Origin: Triticum aestivum
Taxonomy: Eukaryota; Streptophyta; Magnoliopsida; Poales; Poaceae
Assembly (NCBI RefSeq): GCF_018294505.1
Contig: NC_057808.1
Location: 360,056,190 to 360,120,189 of the forward strand
Direction: 5' to 3'
DNA length: 64,000 nucleotides
The notes under the pieces were generated by a model, which made no database searches, had not been told where the DNA came from, and was given only the letters and a program-made list of their open reading frames with translations. A program made the position numbers and the translations under genes. Shown piece after piece: positions 1 through 9,587 of the stretch (position 1 is its first letter; every line of letters starts with the position of its first letter).

Positions 1-843
1 CCCGAAGCCCGAGGCGGGCATGGCTACAGAAGGCCGTACGGGACAGCCGCTTCCCGTGCGGCTCGGCACTGTAGCCATGCTGGCCTCAACGTCATCCACG
101 ACAGACTCCCGTACGGCCCACGGGCGGCGGGCCCCTTTGGCCAGAGAGAGGCGCGAAGGCGGCCCGGCCTTTCCCAGTCGGCCAAGGGCGTAGCCGGCCC
201 CCAGAAGCCGGCTACTCCCTTCCTCGAAGCAGGAGCCTCATTAAGGAGACAAGACGAGGTAAGGCTACAGTGAGAGCCCCCGAGGCGGCCCACTGTAACC
301 ACGCTTACCTCGACAAATCCCTCGTCATCAGAGGCGAAGCTACAGTAAGCAGCCGCCGACAAGACCCTAGGCGGTGGGGCTGGCCTGTCGACCAAGAAGC
401 CGGCAGTCGGCGGGGCCCAACAGCCGGCGGAGAAGCCGGCGAGCGTAGACACTGACGGCTGGGACCAGTGCCCAGCCGGATTACCATTGTACCCCCGGGG
501 GTAGGCCTATATAAACCCCCCGGAGCACCCATGCAAAGGGTTGGCTTCTAAGCATAACACACACACCATAGATAGAGAGAAGAGAGAGCTAGCCTTGTTC
601 TTCTTCTCCCTGGAACCCAACAGCTCTAGGAGCGATTGTAGCTACTTTCACCGATCTAGTGATCATGCGGAGACCCCGCTGAGCAGGACTAGGGGTGTTA
701 TCTCCTCGGAGAGCCCCGAACCTGGGTAAGATCCGCCGGCGTGCATGTCTTCGCCTCATCCCGTTTCCAGGCACCGGCGACGTCTTATTGGCACCCACAA
801 TGATAAGCCTTCCGTTGGCATATGTCGCACCAACCACCCGACA
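1..843 (+). repeat. 5' LTR of the Tat-like element (3' two thirds)
   Basis: Matches 12781-13643 along its length. It ends CCGACA at 838-843, complementary to the TGTCGG that opens the 3' LTR at 12469. The first ~312 bases of this LTR lie outside the window. Short ORFs inside it (for example 24-452 minus) recur in the 3' LTR and have no protein-like character. Confidence 0.92.
508..515 (+). promoter_or_regulatory. TATA box of the 5' LTR promoter
   Basis: TATATAAA in a C-rich context, conserved at 13306-13313 in the 3' LTR. It lies about 335 bases before the LTR end, which fits transcription starting near 540 and an R-U5 segment of roughly 300 bases. The role is inferred from position and motif only. 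Confidence 0.7.
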
Positions 844-845
844 TT

Positions 846-863
846 TGGCGCCCACCGTGGGGC
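846..863 (+). other. Primer-binding site of the Tat-like element
   Basis: TGGCGCCCACCGTGGGGC begins two bases after the LTR end. It is the usual primer-binding site of grass gypsy elements of this type, where a host tRNA primes minus-strand DNA synthesis. I do not assign the tRNA with certainty. Confidence 0.8.
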
Positions 864-865
864 CC

Positions 866-1678
866 TATGCACCGTCGTCCGGAGACCTGTTCTGGACAGG
901 AACCCTCTTCCTCCCCCGCGAGCGCAGCCAGCCTGCTGCTCCCGATGGCGTTTGCCTCGACGCGCTGCAAGGCGTCGACGACGCCTGCGCCGCGAGCTGC
1001 CTCGCCGATCTGCTCGGCGAGGCTCGCATCTTCGACGAGCCTGCGTCCGACGCAGGCACGGACTACCCCGAGAGCCGCCTCGTCAGTCTTCTCGACCAGC
1101 TTCACGTCTCCAGCGAGCCTGCTGCTGATGTGGAGTCGGTCGGCTCCACCGACCCGATGCTTGTCGATTCCGACACCGCATCGCTTAACGCCTACCCCTC
1201 CGACGTGGTGGTCTTCGACGACCCCCTCCCACGAGCCGACAGTGGCAGCAGCGCTGTCACCGAAGTGCTGGTCATCAGCCACGTCGCCAACTCGAGCGAG
1301 AACACCCACGACGCCCTGCAAGCGGCGATGCGCGACCTCTCCGTCCCCATCCCGGCCGATGCCGACGCCGAAACCTTGGAGGCACGCCGCCTCGCTCTCA
1401 TTGCGGAGGGCCAGAAGATAGCCTCCATGAGACGCCTCACCGAGGCTCACCAGCGCGAAGTCGACCGCGCCGCCTTCGGTACGCCGCCGCCTAGCGGTCC
1501 GAGCCGAGCCGGCTTCGTCCAGAAGCGCGGCGCGGCCGTCGCCAGCATGCTGGGGGCGGATCGCCCCGTCTACGCCACCCCGCTCGAGAATTTGCGAGCC
1601 GCCCAGGCGGCCGCAGAAGAACTCAATGGGCTGGGAGCCGACGAGCTCCCCTACATGACAAGACGGATCAGCAGCTGA
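866..1678 (+). pseudogene. gag: Gag N-terminal region (Tat-like element)
   Basis: A single reading frame is open from the LTR end to a TGA at 1676-1678. It encodes an acidic, Ala/Asp/Ser-rich stretch of about 270 residues ending near ELPYMTRRISS. The frame has no convincing ATG after the primer-binding site; the first in-frame methionines lie within the LTR or well inside (around 1156), so the start is unresolved. The reading continues one frame over at 1684 (frame 2 to frame 1), so a one-base indel close to 1670 separates this part from the capsid part. The role is structural polyprotein; this part precedes the recognisable capsid domain and has no motif I can name. Confidence 0.6.
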
Positions 1679-1683
1679 TCGGC

Positions 1684-3102
1684 GTGGCTGCAGAACGGCA
1701 CGAGGCCGGTGCCCGTGCTGATAGCCATCCCCCGCGTCGGGAGCACGCCGCGACGTCCCGCTCGCCGACTGCGAGCGGTGCACGCCAGAAGAAAGACAAG
1801 GAGCCGGCTGCCAGCCGCAGCCGGACTCGCATCACCATCGAGCGCGATGCGGAGGGCCGCCCTCGAGCAGTAGAGCACCAAGGAAATCTGCCCCCTCCTC
1901 CGCCTCGAAGAGAAAGACGCCTCACTCCGCCGCCTATCACACACCCGACTCTTGGCGACCGACTCGGCCGCCGAGAAGGAGTCGGCGAGAACGACGCCCG
2001 CCACTGGATCGACCGCCTTGCTCGATCCTTGGCGTTAGAAGAAGAAGACGATGTCGGCCCGCCATGCTTTGGCCCCCGCATCCGCGACGAGCCCTTCCCC
2101 AAAGAGTTCTCGCTCCCCAGAGACACGCCCAAGTACAACGGCTCAGTGAAGCCGGAAAATTGGCTCATCGACTACTCCACAGCCGTCAGCATAGCCAACG
2201 GCAATCGACGCGTCGCCGTGAAGTACGTCCCCCTCATGCTGCAGGGCACGGCGCGCACATGGCTCAACAGCCTCAAGCCCTACAGCATCAACAGTTGGCT
2301 GGACTTCACAGAAGTTTTCGTCCGCAACTTCACCAGCACCTACAAGCGGCCTCCCAAGCCTCGCCAGCTCTCCCTCTGTGTCCAAGGGCCCAACGAGTCG
2401 ACCCGTGACTACCTCACGCGGTGGGCCGAGCTCCGCAACTCCTGCGAGGGGGTGCATGAGGTCCAGGCCATCGAGTACTTCACCGCCGGGTGCCGAGAGG
2501 TCACCCTCCTCAAGCACCGACTCCTCTGCGACGAGCCGGCTACCCTCGACGAGTTACTGGTCATCGCTGACAAGTACGCCACGGCCGACTCCTCAATGAA
2601 GACCGAGCTGCGAGTAGACGCCTCGGGGAAGGTGATTGCTCCGGCTCCCAAGACACCGGCTGGCGACCCTAATCGGCGCCCCTACCAGAACGACCACAAG
2701 CGCAAGGGCCCCATGCCGACTTCCTCCAGTCGGCAAGTGGCCACCATTGAAGATGAGCAGCCCGAAGAACGGCCCGCTCCCAAGAAGAAGGGCGGCCGGG
2801 CGCCTTGGCAGCCGGCTTTCTCCTACGAGCAGGCTCTTGATGCCCCTGCAAATTCCACAGCGGCGCGAAGCCGTCCAACCACACAACCCGGAAATGCCAT
2901 TGGCTCACCCGCATCACCAAGGGCGAGGGGATGCTGCCGCCCCCGCCTCCCGGCCCGCCGCCTCCAGCCCCCCATCAGCCGGCGGCTCGGCCGGCAGTCG
3001 GCGCCATCCAAGACGAATTCCCCGAAGAGCATGCCGCCTACGTCGTCTTCACCAGTCAAGCTGACGACAAGCGCAGCCGACGCCGACAGCATCAATAAGT
3101 GA
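1684..3102 (+). pseudogene. gag: Gag capsid region (retrotransposon gag domain)
   Basis: The frame opens just after the upstream frameshift. The first ~120 residues are basic and Arg/Pro-rich. They are followed by a typical retrotransposon gag fold: PKYNGSVKPENWLIDY, then PLMLQGTARTWLNSL, then LSLCVQGPNESTRDYLTRW. From about position 2848 the natural reading moves to another frame: the gene's own frame becomes low-quality Ser/Pro/Arg sequence, while the neighbouring frame reads a Cys/His segment with CKFHSG and HTTRNCHW (a degenerate zinc-knuckle region) and leads into protease. A one-base deletion in the GCCCCTGC run is the simplest cause. It forms the particle shell of the retrotransposon; as it stands the gag-pol fusion cannot be made. 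Confidence 0.85.
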
Positions 3103-3854
3103 ATGCAGTCGCCTCCAGCACCCCCGAGTTCATGCACTGGTCAGAGAAGCCGATCAGCTGGAGCCAGGCCGACCACCCAGAGGTGATGCCTTCGCCTGGC
3201 TCCTATGCCATGGTCTTGGACGTCACCCTCGCGACGGAGAGGCGAGCAGCCAGATTTTCCCGCGTCCTGATAGACGGCGGAAGCAGTATCAACATACTAT
3301 ATCGCGATACCATGGAGAAGCTGAACATCAAAGCAAAGCAGCTCATGCCGAGCCGCACCGTCTTCCATGGTATCGTCCCCGGCCTGTCTTGCTCTCCAAT
3401 CGGCAAGATCAAAATGGATGTTCTCTTCGGAGACAAAGATTATTTCCGCCGGGAAGCAATATGGTTCGAGGTAGTGGATTTGGAGAGCCCTTATCATGCA
3501 CTGCTTGGCCGACCTGCTTTGGCCAAGTTCATGGCTGTGCCCCACTACGCCTACCTGAAGATGAAGATGCCGAGCTCGAAGGGGATCATCACGGTAGCCA
3601 GCGACTACAAGAAGTCCATCGAGTGCGCCATGGCCAGTAGCCGGCTGGCCGAGTCCCTCGTGGTGGCAGAAGAGAAGAAGATGTTGGAACGGGTTGTGGC
3701 CATGGCCGGCAAGCAGCCGGCCCTGTCCCCCAACCCCAAAGATGGTGATGTGCAGGGCTCCTTCCAGCCTGCCAAAGAGACAAAGAAGATACCTCTGGAC
3801 CCGGAGAACCCGGAGAGGTTCGCTGTCATTGGAGCGAACTTGGACAGTAAATAG
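3099..3854 (+). pseudogene. Retrotransposon aspartic protease
   Basis: Encodes the pepsin-like retroviral-type protease that processes the polyprotein. The catalytic motif reads VLIDGGSSINIL, with the Asp-Gly-Gly/Ser active site near residue 60, followed by a conserved GRPALAKF segment near residue 140. The frame ends in TAG at 3852-3854 and then stays open directly into reverse transcriptase, so this is a point nonsense change of a CAG-type codon, not a natural end. The ATG at 3099 is only the first in the open stretch; in the intact element this domain would be translated as part of Gag-Pol. Confidence 0.88.
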
Positions 3855-4955
3855 GAAGGCGAGCTCGTCGACTTCCTCCGTGAGAATCGAGACATCTTTG
3901 CATGGTCCCCAAAGGACATGCCGGGTGTCCCGAAGGATTTCGCCGAGCACAAATTACATGTCCGAGCTGATGCGAAGCCGGTCAAGCAACCCCTCCGCCG
4001 ACTGTCAGAAGAGAAGCGAAGGATCGTGGGAGAAGAGATAGCCCGGCTCCTTGCCGCTGGCTTTATCATGGAAGTGTTCTTTCCAGAATGGCTTGCCAAC
4101 CCAGTTCTGGTTCTGAAGAAGAATAACAAGTGGCGTATGTGTATAGACTACACCAGTTTGAACAAGGCCTGCCCAAAGGATCCGTTTGCTATGCCGCAGA
4201 TTGACCAAGTAATAGACTCCACAGCCGGATGCGAGCTGTTAAGTTTTTTGGATGCATACTCAGGGTACCATCAGATCAAGTTGGACCCGGCTGACCGCCT
4301 GAAGACTGCCTTCATCACACCCTTTGGAGCTTTCTGCTACCTGACAATGACAGTCGGCTTGAGAAATGCCAGTGCCACTTTTCAGCGTTGCATGCAGAAA
4401 TGCCTCTTGAAACAACTCGGCAGAAATGCCCACGTCTATGTAGACGACATTGTGGTGAAGACAAAGAAGCGCGGTACCTTGCTGGAAGACCTGAAAGAAA
4501 CATTCGCCAACTTGCGCCGATTCCAAATCAAGCTCAATCCTGAGAAGTGCGTGTTCGGAGTGCCAGCCGGCCAGCTGTTGGGCTTCCTGGTCTCCGAGCG
4601 CGGCATCGAATGCAACCCCGTCAAGATCAAGGCCATCGAGAGGATGGAGATTCCCACCAAGCTGCGAGATGTGCAGAAGTTCACTGGCTGTTTAGCCTCC
4701 CTGAATCGTTTTATCAGCCGACTAGGCGAGAAGGCTCTCCCCCTGTACCGATTCATGAAGAAGTCCACTCACTTCGAGTGGAATGATCAAGCCGACCAAG
4801 CCTTCCATGAGTTGAAGAAAATGCTGACCACTCCGTCTGTCCTGGCTGCGCCGACTGAAAAGGAGCCCATGCTCCTCTACATCGCCGCGACTAGCCGAGT
4901 CGTCAGCACTGTCGTTGTGGTCCAGCGCCCGGAGGAAGGCCGAGCCCAGCTAGTC
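3855..4955 (+). pseudogene. Reverse transcriptase, Ty3/gypsy type
   Basis: In frame with the protease and separated from it by the 3852 TAG. Conserved RT blocks appear in order: WRMCIDYTSLNKACPKD, PQIDQVIDSTAGCELLSFLDAYSGY, FITPFGAFCY, then the catalytic YVDDIVVKT near 4437-4463, and LGFLVSERGIE. The thumb and connection region follows (KALPLYRFMKKS). Near 4950 the frame is lost: the same-frame translation continues to 5060 as non-homologous sequence, while the RNase H domain continues in another frame from 4964. A single-base deletion around 4950-4960 explains this. The three aspartates of the active site are intact. Confidence 0.92.
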
Positions 4956-4963
4956 CAGAGCCG

Positions 4964-5572
4964 GTGTACTATCTCAGCGAAGTGCTATCCAGCTCTAAGC
5001 AAAACTACCCGCACTACCAGAAGATGTGCTATGGGGTGTACTTCGCTACCAAGAAACTGAAGCCCTACTTCCAAGAGCACCCCATCACGGTCGTGTGCAC
5101 CGCTCCGCTCGCCGAGATCATAGGCAGCCGGGATGCATCCGGCCGGGTGGCCAAATGGGCCATTGCATTGGCACCCTACACAATCTTCTATCAACCTCGC
5201 ACCGCCATCAAGTCGCAAGCATTGGCCGACTTCCTCGTCGACTGGGCCGAAACCCAGTACCTACCGCCGGCTCCCGACTCTACCCATTGGCGGATGCACT
5301 TTGACGGGTCCAAAATGCGCACCGGCTTGGGAGCCGGCATCGTCCTCACCTCTCCCAAAGGCGACAAGCTCAAGTACACGCTGCAGATCCACTTCGCCGC
5401 CTCCAACAACGTGGCCGAGTACGAGGCGCTCGTACATGGGCTCCGGCTAGCCAAAGAACTCGGCATACGCCGGATTCTGTGCTACGGCGACTCAGACTTG
5501 GTGGTCCAGCAATCGTCTGGCGACTGGGACTCCAAGGATGCGAACATGGCGAGCTATCAATTCCTCATCTAG
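4964..5572 (+). pseudogene. Gypsy RNase H followed by archaeal-type RNase H (dual RNase H)
   Basis: The first ~95 residues are the gypsy RNase H/tether region, with YYLSEVLSSSKQNYPHYQK and IIGSRDASGRVAKWAI. A second RNase H fold then starts at WRMHFDGSKMRTGLGAG, with NNVAEYEALVHGL and CYGDSDLVVQQ supplying the Asp, Glu and Asp of an active site. The fourth acidic residue is in RADNDQADALA at about 5620-5650, beyond a TAG at 5570-5572 in the same frame. The second domain is therefore complete apart from that single nonsense codon. The archaeal-type RNase H is known from the Tat lineage of plant gypsy elements, which is the main basis for the lineage call. Confidence 0.85.
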
Positions 5573-7273
5573 CAGATCAGCGGATACTTCGAGGGCTGCG
5601 AGTTCCTTCACGTGCCAAGGGCCGACAACGACCAAGCAGACGCCCTAGCACGGATCGGCTCCACCCGACAAGCCATACCGACTGGCGTCTCCCTCCAGCA
5701 CCTCCTCAAGCCGTCCATCAAGCCGTCTCCAGAGTCGGATTCCATCTTCGTACTGCCTGCGCCAGATACAGCCGGATCCGACTGGAGAAATCCCGCAGGC
5801 GGCACGACGACTTCGACAAATGGCCCGGGGACTGCCGTAGTCGCACCCGGCCCGGGGACTTCAGAACCCGGCCCGGGGACTGTAGCAGTCGGCCCGGGGA
5901 CTGCAACGACACAAGAAGCGGTGGCCGACTCCAATTCCACGCCACCCAGCCCACCCACCCGAGTCATGGTGGCTACATTAACAGAAGAAGAAGTCACAGC
6001 TCCCTCATGGGCCCAGCCCGTCCTCAAGTTCCTAGTCAGCAGAGAGCTGCCGGCTGATGAGATCTCAGCAAGGCTAGTGCAACGACGAGCCGCAGCATAC
6101 ACAATAATCAACAGAGAGCTCGTGAAGCGCAGCGTCACTGGAGTCTTCCAGCGTTGTGTCGAGCCAGAAAAAGGGGTGGCAATCCTCAAAGACATCCACC
6201 AAGGCGAATGCGGCCACCACGCAGCCTCAAGATCACTCGTGGCCAAGGCTTTCCGCCACGGTTTCTTCTGGCCGACTGCCTTGGAGGATGCTAAAGCAAT
6301 AGTCCAGAGCTGCAGAGGATGTCAAATTTTTAGTTCCAAGCAACACCTGCCGGCTTCTGCACTCAAGACCATTCCCCTCACTTGGCCTTTTGCCGTCTGG
6401 GGACTGGACATGGTGGGCCCTTTCAAGACAGCCTGCGGTGGCTTGACACATCTACTGGTCGCGGTGGACAAGTTCACCAAGTGGATCGAAGCGAAGCCGA
6501 TTAAGAAGCTGAACGGGCCGACTACCATGACATTCATCACCGACATCACCACTCCGTACGGCGTACCGCACAGCATCATCACCGACAACGGCACGAACTT
6601 CGCCAAGGGAGCACTGGCACGTTTTTGCGCGACGCAGGGCATCCGACTGGACCTAGCGTCCGTTGCCCACCCGCAGTCAAACGGCCAGGTCGAGCGAGCA
6701 AATGGACTCATCCTCTCTGGCATCAAGCCTCGACTAGTTGTACCACTGGAACGATCGGCCGGCTGCTGGCTCGATGAGCTGCCGGCTGTCCTTTGGAGTC
6801 TGCGCACTACACCCAACAAGTCAACCGGCTTCACTCCATTCTTCCTCGTGTACGGTGCCGAGGCCGTCATCCCAACAGACATCGAGTTCGACTCGCCTCA
6901 GATCACTATGTACACGGAGGAGGAGGCCAAGGAAGCAAGAGAAGACGGCGTCGACCTACTGGAGGAAGGCCGGCTGTTAGCACTCAGCCGGTCCGCCATC
7001 TACCAGCAAGGGCTGCGTCTCTACTACAACCGCAAGGTCAAGCCAAGATCCTTCCAAGAGGGCGACCTTGTGCTCCGGCTGATCCAGCGAACAGCCGGCC
7101 AGCACAAGCTCTCGGCCCCTTGGGAAGGCCCCTTCGTCGTCAGCAAGGCACTCGGCAACGACTCCTACTACTTGATCGACACACAAAAACCAAGAGCACG
7201 CAAGAGAGACGACTCCGGCAAGGAGTCGGAGCGACCATGGAACACAAACCTCCTAAGACGATTTTACAGTTGA
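5573..7273 (+). pseudogene. Integrase with Gly-Pro-rich linker
   Basis: Same frame as the RNase H region; open from the 5570 stop to TGA at 7271-7273. The end of the second RNase H (RADNDQADALA) comes first. A ~100-residue linker follows with repeated GPGT units, then the zinc-binding HHCC region (HQGECGHH, CRGCQ) and the catalytic core. The DDE residues are visible: Asp in WGLDMVGPF, Asp in IITDNGTNF, Glu in GQVERANG. The C-terminal part ends in GPFVVSKAL and RPWNTNLLRRFYS. This enzyme inserts the cDNA into the genome. The domain itself is undamaged. Confidence 0.92.
5824..5903 (+). repeat. Four in-frame CCCGGGGACT repeats in the pol linker
   Basis: Copies start at 5824, 5851, 5872 and 5893. 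Each encodes Gly-Pro-Gly-Thr in the RNase H-integrase linker. The core GGGGACT is the same as in the polypurine tract next to the 3' LTR and in spacer copies at 7338, 7438, 9259 and 9505. Confidence 0.85.
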
Positions 7274-8066
7274 AAGCAGTATGTATCACGCTACCCTTTT
7301 TTATTAAGTACAAACCAACAGGCCCCCCCGAACAGTACTCGGGGACTGCCTTTGTTTATCTATGAATGACAAGCGTCATATCCATGAATGTATTATTACA
7401 TTTGAATTCTTGTCTGGCACCGGGCTCGACTAGTCGGCCCGGGGACTGGCCGCCTTGAGCTATATTGAAAGTTCTACCTAAAGTCAGAAAAGTAGTGTGC
7501 CGGCTCCCGAGTCCCCTCTTGTTGAAAGTCGCAGCTCGAAGAACCGACTGTCCGACTAGCAAGAGGCAAGGCAGAAAGGATGCCCACACGAAAAATGGCT
7601 AAGGAGCAACGAACCTATATAGCAAAGAGACGGCCTCCAAACATGCCTGCCGACTGTCAAAAACAGCCGGCTGGCTGGCTTCCTAAAAAACTTAGCTTTA
7701 GTCCAGCAAAGCTAAAGTACTTCCCCCCCGATCGGCCAAGCACTCCTCCAGCTTCAGATTGCCGAGCAACTATTGGACTGGGGAGGCGGCATCCAAGGGA
7801 GGGCGGCAAAGGAAACAGTGGAAGGATAAAAAGCAAAGCACAAGGAAAGGCCAAATGCATGCATAAGTTATATATACACATAAAGCCCCCAACGGGTTGC
7901 CAACAGACATAAGTTCGAGTACACCCAGTGGGTGGAATTGTGCAGACTTAATCAAACTTTGTTCCAAAAGTAACCAGACAGGAAAACAAAAGATAGAAGA
8001 CTAAGGCGCGACGCGGAGGCCGAGCTGGTCGGTGAAGGCGGCCTCGCCGGCTGAAGGGGTGGCTGC
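7274..8066. other. Spacer between pol and the antisense gene
   Basis: No convincing coding sequence on either strand. It contains two further copies of the polypurine-tract-like motif, CTCGGGGACTG at 7338-7348 and CCCGGGGACTG at 7438-7448, and probably the 3' ends of both the sense pol transcript and the antisense gene. Confidence 0.6.
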
Positions 8067-8806
8067 CTAGCGGGTCTCGGCTTGATCACCACCTACGGCA
8101 GGCGATGCACTCGCGCGCGACGTGGTGCTGGAGGTGCGGTTAGGCTGAGGCTGGCCGGCTGCTCCACCAGCCGGCTCGGCGTCTTCACCAGCCGGCTCGG
8201 CGTCTTCACCCTCCTCCTCCTCTTCTTCACCCTCGTCGCTGGAGTCGATCTCCTCCGCCGAGTCTTCGCCGTCTGCCGGGTTCAGACCGAACAACTCCTC
8301 CGGCTGGGCGACACCGTTGTCGTCCACCTCGGGGGCGAAGACGCTGGTGTCGGTGTAGTCGGCGATTGCCGAAGCCCGCCGGATGATGGCCGGCCGTGCC
8401 GGCTCCAGCTCCGAGTCGGCTTGCTGCCGCCAGGTAGCCAGCTGGTCCAGGCTCAGGCCGGGATACCAGGCCTTGACGAACTCCAGCGCCCGCCTGGTAC
8501 CGGAGCGAGCCGCCGAGGCTTTCCAAGCTTCGAAGCGGCCGACTGCCACCTCCAGCCAGTCGGCAGTCCGACTGGGGGTGCGAGGAACCACTTGGCCGGG
8601 CCAGAGGGCGGCCAGGACTTGCGCCCCGGCTCGCTGAAGCCGGTGGAGTAGTCGGTGAGCCGGCTGGATGCGGGCCTGGATCGCCAGAAGCTGTTCCTCC
8701 AGTGAGCGGCCGGCGGTTGGCGAGATTTCAAAGCCAGCTTGCCTCCGCGCCTGGCGACGGGCCTCGATGGTCTGGTTGGCGGCAGTAGAATAGCCAGGGA
8801 AATACT

Positions 8807-8906
8807 CTGCACAAGAAAGAAGAAGAAAGGAAGAGAAGAACACCAAAATCAGAAAACAAGCCAAAGTGGCAGATGGCAAGAAAGGACGAAGAGGTAGGCG
8901 GCTTAC
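8807..8906 (-). other. Intron 5 of the antisense gene
   Basis: On the minus strand the donor is ACA/GTAAGC and the acceptor is TTGTGCAG. A T/C-rich tract precedes the acceptor. The split codon across the junction keeps the frame. An alternative donor GTTGAC lies nine bases upstream. Confidence 0.65.
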
Positions 8907-9173
8907 TGTCAACCAGATCTTCGATTTGGCCGTAGCCAGAGATCAGAGTCTGCCTGGCCTCAGCCCAGCCAGCCGCTTCCGTCTCGAACTCGGCCTGGAG
9001 AGTGGCTTCGCGATCCTGCACAGCCTTCAGAGCCGCCTTGTGGCCTTCCTCCTGGTCGGCCAGCTTCTTGGCCAGGCGGTCGCGTTCCTGCACCAAGGCG
9101 GCGAGCTCGGCGTCCTTGGCACGAAGGGCAGTTTGGGACTCCCCCAGCTGTGCCCTCAGACCGGCGTTGGCCC

Positions 9174-9324
9174 CTGCAGAGTCGACAGAAGAAGAAGGAA
9201 CAGTAAGAAGAAGTCGTCAAGGAAGATCCGACCCGACTGCTCAGCAGTCGGCCCGAATCTCGGGGACTACACCCAGTGGTTGCGCTGGCGCGCCCCCACG
9301 TGAGACAAAGAACCAAGCACGTAC
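9174..9324 (-). other. Intron 4 of the antisense gene, carrying a shared 64-base block
   Basis: Minus-strand donor GAG/GTACGTGC and acceptor TCTGCAG with a pyrimidine tract. The interior (9237-9300) is a close copy of 9482-9546 in the next intron and contains CTCGGGGACTAC on the plus strand. Confidence 0.75.
9237..9300 (+). repeat. Intronic repeat block, copy 1
   Basis: Reads CTGCTCAGCAGTCGG, then CTCGGGGACTACACCCAGTG, then GCGCGCCCCCACG. The same order and spacing recur at 9482-9546 with few changes. CTGCTCAGCAG is itself palindromic. Confidence 0.85.
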
Positions 9325-9409
9325 CTCGGCTCTCAGTAAGGTCGGCGGTCTTCTGGGTCAGCTCCTGAGCCTGGGATTTGAAGGCGGCCGCACGAAGATT
9401 GTGGTAGTC

Positions 9410-9587
9410 CTGCAAAATAGATAGAAGATCGGAGTAAGAACAAGAATAGCAAAGGCAAATCCTCCAAGAAGTTCCAAGCCGCCTGCTCAGCAGCCGACTC
9501 GGAACTCGGGGACTACACCCAGTGGGTGCGTTGACGCGCCCCCACGGAAGAAATCAAGATCAAGAGAAGCTAAATGCGAAGACTAAC
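9410..9587 (-). other. Intron 3 of the antisense gene, carrying a shared 64-base block
   Basis: Minus-strand donor CGG/GTTAGT and acceptor CTATTTTGCAG. Contains the block at 9482-9546, similar to that in intron 4, including a polypurine-tract-like CTCGGGGACTAC at 9505-9516. Confidence 0.75.
9482..9546 (+). repeat. Intronic repeat block, copy 2
   Basis: Second copy of the block at 9237-9300: CTGCTCAGCAGCCGACTCGG, then CTCGGGGACTACACCCAGTG and ACGCGCCCCCACGG. Located in intron 3 of the antisense gene. Confidence 0.85.
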
